NCBI RefSeq assembly: GCF_900157385.1
Contig: NZ_LT717701.1
Span: 1,709,772 to 1,773,771, forward strand
Direction of reading: 5' to 3'
From: Mycobacterium terramassiliense
GTDB taxonomy: Bacteria > Actinomycetota > Actinomycetes > Mycobacteriales > Mycobacteriaceae
Length of the DNA: 64,000 nt
Of the stretch, positions 1 to 9,044 are shown piece after piece (position 1 is the stretch's first letter; each line of letters opens with the position of its first letter). The notes below the pieces were generated by a model. That model saw nothing but the letters and a program-made list of their open reading frames with translations. It was not told the DNA's origin and ran no database searches. The translations under genes were made by a program, and so were the position numbers.

Positions 1-1311
1 GCCGGCATCGTGCAGAAGAAGTGGGCCGTCAACACCATGCTGATGGCCTTCACCGGCTTTTCGCTGGTGCTGGTCGTGTGGGTGCTGTGGGGCTTCAAGA
101 TGGGCTTCGGCGAGCCGCTCAAGCTGGGCCCCGGCATGCTGCAGTCGGCGGTCGGAAAGCCGAGGACGATCCTGAGCAGCAACAACCAGCAGATCGCCTA
201 CATCCCGCTGCTGGACGGCACGATGCCGTCCTTCCGGTTCTCCGAGACCACCCTGGCCTACTTCCAGTTCGTGTTCGCCGCGATCACCCCGCTGCTGTTT
301 TTGGGCAGCGTGATCGGCCGGATGAACTTCAAGGTGTGGCTGATCTTCGTACCGCTGTGGTCGACCTTCGCCTACTCGGTCAACGCCTTCCTGTTGTGGG
401 GCGGGGGCTGGTGGGCCCACGCGGGCGCCCTGGACTACAGCGGTGGGTACGTGATCCACCTCGCCGCGGGAACAAGCGGATTCGTCGCCGCCGCGGTGAT
501 CGGCCCGCGGCTGGCGCGCGACCGGGAGCGCGCCGTGCCCAACAACCTTCCCCTGGCCGCGGTCGGCGCCGGCGTGCTGTGGCTCGGCTGGAACGGGTTC
601 AACGGCGGTGACCCGTACTTCTCGGGTGCCGACGCATCGCTGGCGGTGCTCAACACCAACCTCGCCACTGCCGTCGCGTTGCTCACCTGGGTGATCTGGG
701 ACATCTTCGCGAGCAAGCAGCGCAAGCCGACCTTCCTCGGCGGCGTCAACGGCATGATCACCGGCCTCGTCGCCATCACCCCGGCGGCCGGCTTCGTCAA
801 CAGCTTCGGCGCGATGATCATCGGCTTCGTCGCCTCGTCGCTGGTCTGGATGTCCTGGAACTGGCTGGGCAGGACGAGGCCGTTCAAGAAGGTCGACGAC
901 ACCCTGGGCGTCTTCCACACCCACGGCGTGGCGGGGTTGGCCGGCGGGTTGCTCGTCGGCGTGCTCGCCGACCCGCACATCGTCGAATACCTGGGCGGCA
1001 GCACCGGGCAGGACGTGACCACTGCCGGTTGGCTATACGGCCACCACCCCAAACAGATCCTGATCCAGGCCGGCGCTGCGGCCACGGTCATCGTCTGGGA
1101 CGCGCTCGTCACGTTCGTCATCCTGAGGGTCCTCGGCCTGTTCATGAAGCTGCGGATGCCCGACGAGGTCCTGGAAGCCGGTGACGTCGGCGTGCACGAC
1201 GAAGAGGCTTACCCCGACGAGGGCCTCGTCACGGGCCGGCTGGTCGAGCCGATTGGGTCAACGCGGGCCGGGACGGTGGGCTCCAAGGCCGCCGAACCGG
1301 TGGACGATTGA
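1..1311 (+). CDS. amt: Ammonium transporter (Amt family), 5' end outside window
   Basis: Ammonium/ammonia channel of the Amt/Mep/Rh family in the cytoplasmic membrane. The frame is open from base 1. Its first residues match the family just after transmembrane helix 1, so about 40 N-terminal residues lie upstream of the window and the in-frame GTG at base 10 is not the start. 436 residues are visible with roughly ten hydrophobic helices. The twin pore histidines are seen in GYVIHLAAG (about residue 153) and FHTHGVAGL (about 306-308). The usual C-terminal tail (GDVGVHDEEAYP) follows. A PII gene begins 14 bases downstream, the classical partner that plugs the channel when nitrogen is plentiful. 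Confidence 0.93.
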   Translation, partial: AGIVQKKWAVNTMLMAFTGFSLVLVVWVLWGFKMGFGEPLKLGPGMLQSAVGKPRTILSSNNQQIAYIPLLDGTMPSFRFSETTLAYFQFVFAAITPLLFLGSVIGRMNFKVWLIFVPLWSTFAYSVNAFLLWGGGWWAHAGALDYSGGYVIHLAAGTSGFVAAAVIGPRLARDRERAVPNNLPLAAVGAGVLWLGWNGFNGGDPYFSGADASLAVLNTNLATAVALLTWVIWDIFASKQRKPTFLGGVNGMITGLVAITPAAGFVNSFGAMIIGFVASSLVWMSWNWLGRTRPFKKVDDTLGVFHTHGVAGLAGGLLVGVLADPHIVEYLGGSTGQDVTTAGWLYGHHPKQILIQAGAAATVIVWDALVTFVILRVLGLFMKLRMPDEVLEAGDVGVHDEEAYPDEGLVTGRLVEPIGSTRAGTVGSKAAEPVDD

Positions 1312-1325
1312 GGCTGTGAGACGCC

Positions 1326-1664
1326 ATGAAGCTGGTCACCGCGATCGTCCAGCCCTTCACGCTCGATGACGTCAGGCACGCCGTGGAGGCCGTCGGCGTG
1401 CTGGGGATGACCGTCACCGAGGTTCAGGGGTATGGCAGGCAGCGCGGGCACACCGAGGTTTACCGCGGAGCCGAGTACAAGGTCGAGTTCGTGCCGAAGG
1501 TCCGTGTCGAGGTACTCGTCGACGAGGAGTTCGCCGACCGAGTCGTCGAGGCGATCATGGGCGCGGCCCGCACCGGAAAGATCGGCGACGGCAAGGTCTG
1601 GGTCTCACCGCTGGAGAAGGTGATCCGCATCCGCACCGGCGAACGCGACCACAACGCGCTCTGA
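1326..1664 (+). CDS. glnB: Nitrogen regulatory PII protein
   Basis: PII signal protein of 112 residues, the normal family length. It senses ATP/ADP and 2-oxoglutarate and controls ammonium uptake by binding Amt. The T-loop is intact, with Tyr51 in VYRGAEYKV (the residue modified in PII proteins) and the GYGRQ motif at 35-39. The C-terminal signature TGKIGDGKVWV is present. Residue 9 is Gln in IVQPF where most PII proteins have Lys. It sits directly after amt, so the two are probably co-transcribed. No glnD (uridylyl/adenylyltransferase) follows, unlike the amt-glnB-glnD operon known in M. tuberculosis; this may be a second, unlinked amt-PII pair (glnK-like). Confidence 0.93.
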   Translation: MKLVTAIVQPFTLDDVRHAVEAVGVLGMTVTEVQGYGRQRGHTEVYRGAEYKVEFVPKVRVEVLVDEEFADRVVEAIMGAARTGKIGDGKVWVSPLEKVIRIRTGERDHNAL

Positions 1665-2065
1665 GGGGAAGTTGTCAGCGAATTAATTCCGGAATGGCGC
1701 GCGCATCGGCAAAATGTGACATTTGCCTCTTTCCGCCGCAATTCTAAGAGACTCTTATTTATCGGCATCGACCGTGACGCGGGCCCGGTGTTAGCCGCGC
1801 ACCTGAATCACCTGGCAGATCCGGGAATTTGGTTCGCCGGCGAGTCGTTCCCAGCATCGTCGATGAAAAGAGCCTAAGCGTTGGTGGCGCGTGCGACGTG
1901 ATTTTTCCGACAGCGCCGATGTCGCATTCTTTTTGCCCGTAATTCGCTCGGTAAAATTTTTCTTCAAGCAGCCATCTACGGGTGGTGGGGTCCAGTTCGT
2001 GCGAGGCGCGGGGCGCCCATTGAGGGAACCGGACGTACTACGAAGACAGCAAAGGCGGTGCCAGC
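1665..2065. other. 401-bp intergenic region, relatively AT-rich
   Basis: No convincing gene. The region is clearly richer in A+T than its neighbours, particularly around 1675-1760 and 1925-1975. It contains a perfect 13-bp palindrome at 1745-1757 (TAAGAG A CTCTTA), a possible regulator site. It must hold the promoter of the propeller gene that starts at 2066. I could not assign a promoter with confidence. The long frame that opens at 1891 and runs through the next gene is an Arg-rich shadow frame. Confidence 0.5.
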
Positions 2066-3160
2066 ATGCTCGCAGTGAACCACCGAGAGGCCGGAGGCGG
2101 CGAAGTCATCCAGTTGGGAGCGGCGGCCGGGTTCCCGATAGTCGTCCAGATCGCCGTGCACCAGGGTCCGATCAGCGGCATCGCCGCCAGCCCCGACGGC
2201 ACCCGGCTGATGGTGGCCAACTACGCCGGCGACAGCGTCTCGGTCATCGACACCGACACCTGCCGCGTCGTGCACACCGTCGCCGACCTGCCAGAGCCCT
2301 TTGCGCTCGCCGTGGCCGGCGACAACACGCACCGCGCCTACGTCAGCACCGTGACACCGGCGTACGACGCGATCGGGGTCATCGACGTGCCGACCAACAC
2401 GGTCGTCGCGACCCATCCGCTGGCGCACAGCGTGAGCGACCTGGCGGTGAGCCCCGACGGCAACTACGTCTACGCGGGCCGAAACGGCGCCCGCGGCGCG
2501 GATGTCGCCGTCGTGGACGCCAGGACCGGCCGCGTGGCGGAGGTCGCGTGGGCGAACCGGCCGGGAACCACCACCGAATGCGTGCGGGCCAGCGCCGACG
2601 GGGGCCGGCTGTATGTCGCCACGAACGGGGCGGCCGGCGGCCAGCTCGTCGTGATCGACACCCGCGCGCCGTCGCGGCCGCGCGTTGTGGGCACCGTCGA
2701 GATCGGCCTGCCCCTCCGCGACGTCGCGCTCAGCCCCAACGGCGCGCTCGCGTACGTGGCCAGCTGCGCCCCCGAGTTGGGCGCCGTGATCGACGTCGTC
2801 GACACCCGCACCGCCAAGGTCACCGGCACCCGCAAGATCGGCGAGATCGGCATGCTGACCGGCCTGACGCTCAGCGGCGACGGCGACCGCGCCTACCTGG
2901 TCAGCGACGACGGCATCACGGTGTTGTGCACGCTCACCCACGACGTCATCGGCACGATCGGGGTCGCCGATCAGCCGTCGTGCATGGTCGAAAGCGCCGA
3001 CGCGAAATACCTTTACATCGCCGACTATGCCGGCACGGTCACCGTGGCGCCCGTCGCCTCGATCGTCGCCCTGGGCATCGAGACGTCGGTGCACGAGAGC
3101 CAGGCCCCGACCGAGTGGGTCGTCCCCGAGTTGCCGCACCGGGAGCCGGTCCTGGCCTGA
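2066..3160 (+). CDS. YVTN-type beta-propeller protein (Rv1057-like)
   Basis: Protein of 364 residues made of repeated blades with the YVTN/YncE pattern: ASPDGTRLMVANYAGDSVSV near the start, then AVSPDGNYVYAG, SADGGRLYVATNG, SPNGALAYVASC and SGDGDRAYLVSDDG. This predicts a beta-propeller used as a binding surface; no enzymatic residues are evident. No signal peptide or membrane segment is seen, so it is probably cytosolic. It precedes fadD14, the same order as Rv1057-Rv1058. In M. tuberculosis Rv1057 is known as a stress-responsive beta-propeller gene. The start at 2066 gives the best match to blade 1; a weak purine-rich site (AAAGGCGG) lies upstream. Confidence 0.82.
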   Translation: MLAVNHREAGGGEVIQLGAAAGFPIVVQIAVHQGPISGIAASPDGTRLMVANYAGDSVSVIDTDTCRVVHTVADLPEPFALAVAGDNTHRAYVSTVTPAYDAIGVIDVPTNTVVATHPLAHSVSDLAVSPDGNYVYAGRNGARGADVAVVDARTGRVAEVAWANRPGTTTECVRASADGGRLYVATNGAAGGQLVVIDTRAPSRPRVVGTVEIGLPLRDVALSPNGALAYVASCAPELGAVIDVVDTRTAKVTGTRKIGEIGMLTGLTLSGDGDRAYLVSDDGITVLCTLTHDVIGTIGVADQPSCMVESADAKYLYIADYAGTVTVAPVASIVALGIETSVHESQAPTEWVVPELPHREPVLA

Positions 3161-3303
3161 CGCTTCGCCGGGCAAACCCGGCAACTCGCGCTTAAAACGC
3201 GCATTGTCGGGGGAACCCGTTTTCTCAAGGCCGCATGCGGCGATAGCATTCGCCCGACCGCAGAGGTGGCGGTGTTGCGCCGAGAGAGCGAGGCGGTACC
3301 TCG

Positions 3304-4935
3304 ATGGATAGCACGATGCAGGACTTTCCGTTGACCATCGCCGCGATCATGCGGCATGGCTGCGGCGTCCACGGAGCGCGGACGGTCACCACCGCCACCG
3401 GCGACGGCTTCCGGCGCATCACCCATCGCGAGCTGGGGCAACAGGCCGCCCGGTTGGCAAACGCGTTGCGCCGCCTGGGGGTTACCGGGGATCAGCGCGT
3501 CGCGACGTTCATGTGGAACAACGCCGAACACCTGGCGGCCTACCTCGCGGTGCCGTCGATGGGCGCGGTCCTGCACACCCTCAACATCCGCTTGTTCCCC
3601 GAGCAGATCGCCTACGTGGCCAACGAGGCCGAGGACCGGGTCGTGCTGGTCGACGGGTCGCTGGTCAAACTGCTGGCCCCGGTCCTCGGCGAACTCGAGA
3701 CGGTCCAGACCGTGATCGTGGTCGGCGAGGGCGAACAAGCCGGGCCGCTGCGGGAATCCGGTAAGACCGTGCTGAGCTACGCCGAGTTGATCGACGCCGA
3801 ATCGCCGGACTTTGCGTGGCCGGAGGTCGACGAGCGGTCCGCGGCCGCGATGTGCTACACCAGCGGCACCACCGGCAACCCGAAAGGTGTTGTCTACAGC
3901 CATCGTTCGAGCTTCCTGCACGCGATGGCGGCATGTACCACCAACGGCATCGGCGTCGGGGCCATCGACAGCGTGCTGCCGGTCGTGCCGATGTTTCACG
4001 CCAACGCGTGGGGGCTGCCGTACGCGGCGCTGCTGGCGGGCGCCGACCTGGTGCTCCCCGATCGTCACCTCGACGCCCGCTCGCTGATCGGCATGGTCGA
4101 AAAGCTTCGGCCCACGGTGGCCGGCGCCGTGCCCACCATCTGGAACGATGTCCTGCACCGCCTGGAGGACGACCCCGAGCACGACATGTCATCGCTGCGC
4201 CTGGTGGTCTGCGGCGGCTCGGCCGTTCCGGTGTCGCTGATGCGCACGTTCGAGGAGAAGCACGGCGTCCAGATCCGTCAGCTGTGGGGCATGACCGAAA
4301 CCTCGCCGATGGCCACGATGGCGTGGCCGCCGCCGGGAACCCCCGACGATCAGCACTGGGCGTTCCGCGCGACGCAGGGCCAGCCGGTGGGCGGGGTGGA
4401 GATGCGGATCGTCGACGACGACGGCGCGGTGCTGCCCAGCGACGGCGAGGCCGTCGGCGAGGTCGAGGTCCGCGGCCCGTGGATCACCGGCTCCTACTAC
4501 CTCGGGCGTGACGAGTCCAAGTTCGACTCCGGCTGGTTGCGCACCGGCGACGTCGGCCGCATCGACGACCGCGGGTTCGTCACCCTGACCGACCGGGCCA
4601 AGGACGTCATCAAGTCCGGCGGGGAATGGATCTCGTCGGTCGAGCTGGAGAACTGCCTCATCGGACACCCCCAGGTGCTCGAGGCCGCCGTCGTGGGGGT
4701 GCCCGACGAGCGGTGGCAGGAACGACCGCTGGCGGTCGTCGTCGCCAAACACTCGTCGGTGAGCGCCGAAGACCTGCGAAAGTTCCTGGCGGACAAGGTG
4801 GCCCGGTGGTGGCTGCCCGAGCGCTGGACATTCGTCGACGAGATTCCGCGCACCAGCGTGGGCAAGTACGACAAGAAGGCCATCCGGGCGCGATACGCCG
4901 AGCACGGTTACTGGGTGGTCGAGGCCCGCGACTGA
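3304..4935 (+). CDS. fadD14: Fatty-acyl-CoA synthetase FadD14-like
   Basis: ANL-superfamily acyl-CoA synthetase of 543 residues. It activates a fatty or related carboxylic acid through an acyl-adenylate to its CoA thioester. The P-loop is at about residues 182-193 (CYTSGTTGNPKGVVYSH). Then come the A5 motif (LWGMTETSPM, about 328), the A7 motif (GWLRTGDVGRI, about 412), the hinge (KDVIKSGGEWISS) and the catalytic Lys near the C-terminus (SVGKYDKKAIR). Overall it resembles medium-chain synthetases of the AlkK type. Its position after the Rv1057-like gene and before the Rv1059-like gene supports the fadD14 name; the substrate cannot be read from sequence. Confidence 0.9.
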   Translation: MDSTMQDFPLTIAAIMRHGCGVHGARTVTTATGDGFRRITHRELGQQAARLANALRRLGVTGDQRVATFMWNNAEHLAAYLAVPSMGAVLHTLNIRLFPEQIAYVANEAEDRVVLVDGSLVKLLAPVLGELETVQTVIVVGEGEQAGPLRESGKTVLSYAELIDAESPDFAWPEVDERSAAAMCYTSGTTGNPKGVVYSHRSSFLHAMAACTTNGIGVGAIDSVLPVVPMFHANAWGLPYAALLAGADLVLPDRHLDARSLIGMVEKLRPTVAGAVPTIWNDVLHRLEDDPEHDMSSLRLVVCGGSAVPVSLMRTFEEKHGVQIRQLWGMTETSPMATMAWPPPGTPDDQHWAFRATQGQPVGGVEMRIVDDDGAVLPSDGEAVGEVEVRGPWITGSYYLGRDESKFDSGWLRTGDVGRIDDRGFVTLTDRAKDVIKSGGEWISSVELENCLIGHPQVLEAAVVGVPDERWQERPLAVVVAKHSSVSAEDLRKFLADKVARWWLPERWTFVDEIPRTSVGKYDKKAIRARYAEHGYWVVEARD

Positions 4936-5007
4936 GCGGGCTGTTATGCGCGAGCGGACGCAGATCGCATCTCTGTCTGCTCGCGACGGGAAAGGTGAGG
5001 TGCGTAC

Positions 5008-6063
5008 ATGAGCCTGCGCGTCGTTCAGTGGGCGACCGGATCGGTCGGCACCGCGGCCATCAAGGGCGTCCTGGAACATCCCGAGCTCGAACTCGTCGGC
5101 TGCTGGGTGCATTCGGAGACCAAGGCCGGCAGGGACGTTGGCGACATCATCGGCACGTCGCCGCTCGGCGTCACGGCGACCAGCAGCATCGACGAGGTGC
5201 TCAGGCTGGACGCCGACGCGGTGATCTATGCGCCCTTGTTGCCCAGCGTCGAGGAGGTCGCGGCGCTGCTGCGCTCGGGCAAGAACGTGGTGAGCCCGCT
5301 CGGCTGGTTCTACCCGAGCGAAAAGGAGGGCGCCCCACTGGAAGTCGCCGCGCAGGCCGGCAACGCGACGCTGCACGGCGCCGGCATCGGGCCGGGCGCG
5401 GCCACCGAGCTGTTTCCCCTGCTGTTGTCGGTGATGTCGACGGGAGTGACCTTCGTTCGCGCCGAGGAGTTTTCCGACCTGCGCACCTATGGAGCGCCGG
5501 ATGTGCTGCGCCACGTGATGGGCTTCGGCGGCACGCCCGACAGCGCGCTCACCGGGCCGATGCAAAAGCTGCTCGACGGCGGCTTCACCCAGTCGGTCCG
5601 GCTCTGCGTCGACCAGCTGGGCTTCGCCGCCGGTCCCATCCGGTCGGCGCAGGAGGTGGCCGTGGCGACCGCGCCCATCGACTCGCCGATCGGGGCGATC
5701 CAGCCCGGCCAGGTCGCCGGGCGCCGCTTCCACTGGGAGGCGCTGGTGGGTGACGCGGTGGTCGTGCGGATCACCGTGAACTGGCTGATGGGGTCCGAAA
5801 ACCTGGACCCACCTTGGTCATTCGGCCCCGCCGGGGAGCGCTACGAGATCGAGGTGCGCGGCAACCCGGACACCTTCGTCACGGTGAAGGGCTGGCAGCC
5901 GGAAAGCGTGGAGGCGGGCCTGCGGAGCAACCCCGGGATCGTCGCCACCGCCGCGCACTGCGTCAACGCAGTGCCCGCCACCTGCGCGGCCCCGGCCGGG
6001 ATTCAAAGCTTCTTCGATCTGCCGCTGATCACCGGCCGGGCCGCGCCCGGGTTGGCGCGCTAG
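5008..6063 (+). CDS. DapB-N-like NAD(P)-dependent dehydrogenase (Rv1059-like)
   Basis: 351-residue oxidoreductase with an N-terminal Rossmann fold of the dihydrodipicolinate-reductase type: VVQWATGSVGTAAIKGVLEH at residues 4-23 carries the dinucleotide-binding glycines. Proteins of this group in mycobacteria are annotated as DapB-N or amine-dehydrogenase-like; they are not the lysine-pathway DapB and the substrate is unknown. A second segment (GAGIGPGAATELFPLLL) is typical of the group. The ATG at 5008 follows a purine-rich site (GAAAGGTGAGG). It lies 72 bases after fadD14 on the same strand, so co-transcription is plausible. Confidence 0.83.
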   Translation: MSLRVVQWATGSVGTAAIKGVLEHPELELVGCWVHSETKAGRDVGDIIGTSPLGVTATSSIDEVLRLDADAVIYAPLLPSVEEVAALLRSGKNVVSPLGWFYPSEKEGAPLEVAAQAGNATLHGAGIGPGAATELFPLLLSVMSTGVTFVRAEEFSDLRTYGAPDVLRHVMGFGGTPDSALTGPMQKLLDGGFTQSVRLCVDQLGFAAGPIRSAQEVAVATAPIDSPIGAIQPGQVAGRRFHWEALVGDAVVVRITVNWLMGSENLDPPWSFGPAGERYEIEVRGNPDTFVTVKGWQPESVEAGLRSNPGIVATAAHCVNAVPATCAAPAGIQSFFDLPLITGRAAPGLAR

Positions 6064-6150
6064 CGCCGCGAGACATCATCCGTTGCGACGCTTTTCGGCG
6101 TGTCGTCGCAACTGGTTATGTGTCGCGAAATCCGGCAGAGCCGCCTTCGG

Positions 6151-6156
6151 TACGGT
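6151..6156 (+). promoter_or_regulatory. Candidate -10 element of a leaderless promoter
   Basis: TACGGT (pattern TANNNT) ends 7 bases before the ATG at 6164 and no Shine-Dalgarno is present, the layout of mycobacterial leaderless transcripts. It supports 6164 as the start of the amidotransferase. Confidence 0.45.
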
Positions 6157-6163
6157 CGGAATC

Positions 6164-7036
6164 ATGTGCCGACTTTTTGGCTTGCACGCCGGGACGGACG
6201 TATGCACCGCGACCTTTTGGTTGCTCAACGCCCCGGACAGCCTGTCCGAGCAGAGCCGCCGGAACCCCGACGGCACCGGGCTGGGGGTCTTCGACCGCAA
6301 CGGCCGGCCACAGGTGGACAAGGATCCGATCGCGGCCTGGCAGGACGCCCAGTTCGCCACCGAGGCGCACGAGCTGACCGGCACGACCTTCGTCGCCCAC
6401 GTCCGTTATGCGACGACGGGTTCGCTCGACGTCCGCAACACCCACCCGTTCTTGCAGGACGGCCGGATCTTCGCGCACAACGGTGTGGTCGAGGGGCTGG
6501 AGGACATCGACGAACGGCTGCGCGAGCTCGGCACCGACGGCCTGGTCGCGGGCGAGACCGATTCCGAGCGGGTGTTCGCGTTGATCACCGGCTCGATTCG
6601 CGCCCGGGGTGGCGACGAGACCGCCGGCCTCCTCGACGCCATGCGCTGGCTGGCCGCGAACGTGCCGATCTACGCGGTCAACGTCGTGCTGAGCACGGCC
6701 ACCGACATGTGGGCGCTGCGCTACCCGCAGACCCACCAGCTCTACGTCCTGGACCGGCGCCATCCGCACGAGGCGGCACCGCCCGAATTCGACTTGCGCA
6801 CGCACCGAATCCGAGCGCGGTCCGAGCATCTGTGCACCCGCTCCTCGGTGGTGTTCGCCAGCGAGCCGATGGACGACGACCCGCGCTGGCGCCCGCTCGA
6901 GCCCGGAGAGCTCGTCCACGTCGACGCCGGGCTGCGCATCACCAACGCGGTCGTGCTGCCCGACCCGCCGGCGCATCCGCTGCGTCGGGCCGACCTGAGC
7001 GAGCCCGCCCAGCGGGCCCAGCACACGTCGGCGTAA
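6164..7036 (+). CDS. Class II glutamine amidotransferase (Rv1061-like)
   Basis: Ntn-type glutamine amidotransferase of 290 residues. It begins Met-Cys-Arg-Leu-Phe-Gly: after Met removal, Cys2 becomes the N-terminal nucleophile that releases ammonia from glutamine, or a gamma-glutamyl group in the EgtC subgroup. This fixes the start at 6164 although the frame stays open upstream to 6083. Other family motifs are HVRYATTG (about 80), NTHPF (about 95) and FAHNGVVEGL (about 106). There is no fused synthetase domain, so it resembles the YafJ/EgtC group. Its partner enzyme is not in the neighbourhood and the acceptor is unknown. The following patatin gene starts 12 bases downstream. Confidence 0.85.
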   Translation: MCRLFGLHAGTDVCTATFWLLNAPDSLSEQSRRNPDGTGLGVFDRNGRPQVDKDPIAAWQDAQFATEAHELTGTTFVAHVRYATTGSLDVRNTHPFLQDGRIFAHNGVVEGLEDIDERLRELGTDGLVAGETDSERVFALITGSIRARGGDETAGLLDAMRWLAANVPIYAVNVVLSTATDMWALRYPQTHQLYVLDRRHPHEAAPPEFDLRTHRIRARSEHLCTRSSVVFASEPMDDDPRWRPLEPGELVHVDAGLRITNAVVLPDPPAHPLRRADLSEPAQRAQHTSA

Positions 7037-7048
7037 GGGCCTTCCGAC

Positions 7049-7918
7049 GTGACAACCAGACGAGCGCTCGTGCTGGCCGGTGGCGGGATAGCGGGAATCG
7101 CTTGGGAGACGGGCGTTTTGCGCGGCATCGCCGACGAGGCGCCCGCGGCGGCCCGCGCCCTGCTCGATTCGGACGTGCTGGTGGGCACCTCGGCGGGTGC
7201 GGCCGTCGCCGCGCAGATCGGCAGCGGCTGCCCGCTGGAGGCCCTGTACGACCGGCAAGTCGCGGAGTCGTCGGCCGAAATCGATTCCGGCGTCGACATC
7301 GACGACATCACCGCGATCTTCCTGACCGCCCTGGCCGCACCGTACGACGAGGCGCAGGACAGGACCGGTCAGCAGATGCGGCGGATCGGGGCCGTGGCGT
7401 TGGCCGCCAAGACGGTTGCCGAGCCCGTGCGGCGCCGCGTGATCGCCCAGCGGCTACCGTCGCACGACTGGCCGGACCGGGCGCTGCGGATCACCGCGAT
7501 CGACGTCGCCACCGGCGAACTCGTCGTGTTCGATCGGCCCTCGGGTGTCGGGCTCGTCGATGCCGTGGCGGCCAGCTGCGCGGTGCCGGGGGCGTGGCCG
7601 CCGGTGACGATCGGGGGGCGGCGCTATATGGACGGCGGGGTGGCCAGCTCGGTCAACCTTTCGGTGGCCGGCGATTGCGCCGCGGCGGTGGTGCTGGTGC
7701 CGTCGGGCGCCGACGCGCCGGCGGCGTTCGGCGCGGGGCCGGCCGCCGAGATCGCGGCGTTCGCCGGCACGGCGTTCGCGTTGTTCGCCGATGCCGGCTC
7801 GTTGGCGGCGTTCGGACCCAACCCCCTGGATCCGCGCTGCCGCATCGATTCGGCCATGGCCGGGCGCGAACAGGGCCGCCGGGAAGCCCGGGCCGTCGCG
7901 CGCTTCCTGGGTGCCTGA
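7049..7918 (+). CDS. Patatin-like phospholipase/esterase (Rv1062-like)
   Basis: 289-residue patatin-domain hydrolase. The oxyanion loop is LAGGGIAGIAWE (residues 8-19), the nucleophile Ser lies in VGTSAGA (about 49) and the dyad Asp in YMDGGVASS (about 195). Expected reaction: hydrolysis of acyl esters from phospholipids or neutral lipids. It starts with GTG at 7049, only 12 bases after the amidotransferase, so the two probably form one transcript. The next gene, on the opposite strand and converging on it, is a second patatin; Rv1062 and Rv1063c are arranged the same way in H37Rv. Confidence 0.87.
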   Translation: MTTRRALVLAGGGIAGIAWETGVLRGIADEAPAAARALLDSDVLVGTSAGAAVAAQIGSGCPLEALYDRQVAESSAEIDSGVDIDDITAIFLTALAAPYDEAQDRTGQQMRRIGAVALAAKTVAEPVRRRVIAQRLPSHDWPDRALRITAIDVATGELVVFDRPSGVGLVDAVAASCAVPGAWPPVTIGGRRYMDGGVASSVNLSVAGDCAAAVVLVPSGADAPAAFGAGPAAEIAAFAGTAFALFADAGSLAAFGPNPLDPRCRIDSAMAGREQGRREARAVARFLGA

Positions 7919-7929
7919 CCCCGGCGCGC

Positions 7930-8985
7930 TCAGCCGTCGAGTGCGGGCGGCGCGGCGCGCTCCGGCTCGGCTTCGAGGCCGTCGAGGGCCTCGTCGGCCA
8001 GCGCCCGGCCCGCGGCGATGACCTCCACCGCCCGGTGAAATTCCAGGCCCCGGCACGTCGAACGTGGCACCTCGATCAGCAGGTCGGGCGGGTAGGCCGC
8101 CAGCGTGTGACGCGCCAGCGCGGACTGGGCGATGTCGATCGTGCGGTTCATCACCTCGAAGCTGCCCAGTTTGGGCACCACCGGAAGGTCGGCGACGTCG
8201 TCGGGGCCGACGTCTTCGGCGTCCGCATCGTCCGACCCGAACCTGCCGAGCACCGCCCGCGCGGTCGGCCGGTCCAGCAGGGACCGCGCCGCGGCGGTGT
8301 CCAGCAGCGCGGACGTGCTGCGCACCATGCGGCTCAGCCACTCGACGGTGGCCCCCGGCTCCGCCTCGCGGTCGCCTGCGATGCCGCCGGCCTCGCTGCC
8401 GCTGAGGCTGACCGCGATCGTCAGGTCGGCGTTCACCGCGGCGATCGGCGCCATCGGCAGCGGGTCGAGGATGCCGCCGTCGGCCAGCAGGCGGCCGTCG
8501 AACGCGTGTGGCGCGATCACCCCGGGAATGGCGATGGACGCGCGGATCGCCTCGTCGAGGGGGCCGCGCTGAAACCACACCGACTTGCCGGCCAGCAGAT
8601 CGGTGGCGACGGCGGTGTAGGGGATGGGGAGCTCCTCGATGGAGACCGGCCCGAGGATGTCGCGCACCGCGTCCAGGATCTTGCCGGCCCGCAGCACGCC
8701 GGCCGCGCTGATGGACGGGTCCAGCAGACGCAGGATGGTGCGCTGCGTCAGGGACTTCGCCCAGTCGGCGAACTCGTCGAGTCGCCCCGCCGCGTGCAGC
8801 CCGCCGACCATCGCGCCCATCGAGGAGCCGGCGACCCCGACAACCTCGTAGCCGCGGGCCCGCAGCGCCTCGATCACGCCGATGTGGGCGTAGCCGCGGG
8901 CGCCGCCGCTGCCCAGCGCCAGTGCCACCCGAGTGGGTGAAGAGGGGCGCGGCATGTCTTCATTCTGCGCGGCGGAACCCGCCAT
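7930..8985 (-). CDS. Patatin-like phospholipase, RssA type (Rv1063c-like)
   Basis: Up to 351 residues. The patatin domain carries ALGSGGARGYAHIGVIEAL (oxyanion loop), GVAGSSMGAMVGG (Ser nucleophile) and LLADGGILDPLP (Asp). The pattern is closest to the RssA/NTE group of bacterial patatins. A second in-frame ATG (codon 11, reading MPRPSSP, base 8955) is an equally good start; nothing decides between them. It converges on the neighbouring patatin with an 11-base gap. The substrate is unknown; a lysophospholipase or esterase role is inferred from the family. Confidence 0.85.
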   Translation of the reverse strand: MAGSAAQNEDMPRPSSPTRVALALGSGGARGYAHIGVIEALRARGYEVVGVAGSSMGAMVGGLHAAGRLDEFADWAKSLTQRTILRLLDPSISAAGVLRAGKILDAVRDILGPVSIEELPIPYTAVATDLLAGKSVWFQRGPLDEAIRASIAIPGVIAPHAFDGRLLADGGILDPLPMAPIAAVNADLTIAVSLSGSEAGGIAGDREAEPGATVEWLSRMVRSTSALLDTAAARSLLDRPTARAVLGRFGSDDADAEDVGPDDVADLPVVPKLGSFEVMNRTIDIAQSALARHTLAAYPPDLLIEVPRSTCRGLEFHRAVEVIAAGRALADEALDGLEAEPERAAPPALDG

Positions 8986-9044
8986 CGGCGGCCGGGCGGC
9001 CCTTTTTTGTACCCGTGATCACAATTGCGCGGAGGGCTTTCGGC

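Noticed and set aside
10..12. GTG as the start of the ammonium transporter
   Set aside because: The following residues belong to the middle of the family's N-terminal region; the frame is open to base 1.
2025..2030. GGAACC as a SigE-type -35 before the propeller gene
   Set aside because: No GTT-type -10 at the right spacing; the next 25 bases do not fit.
6100..8940. Open plus-strand frame of 946 codons across the amidotransferase and patatin genes
   Set aside because: Arg/Pro/Gly-rich shadow in another frame of real genes.
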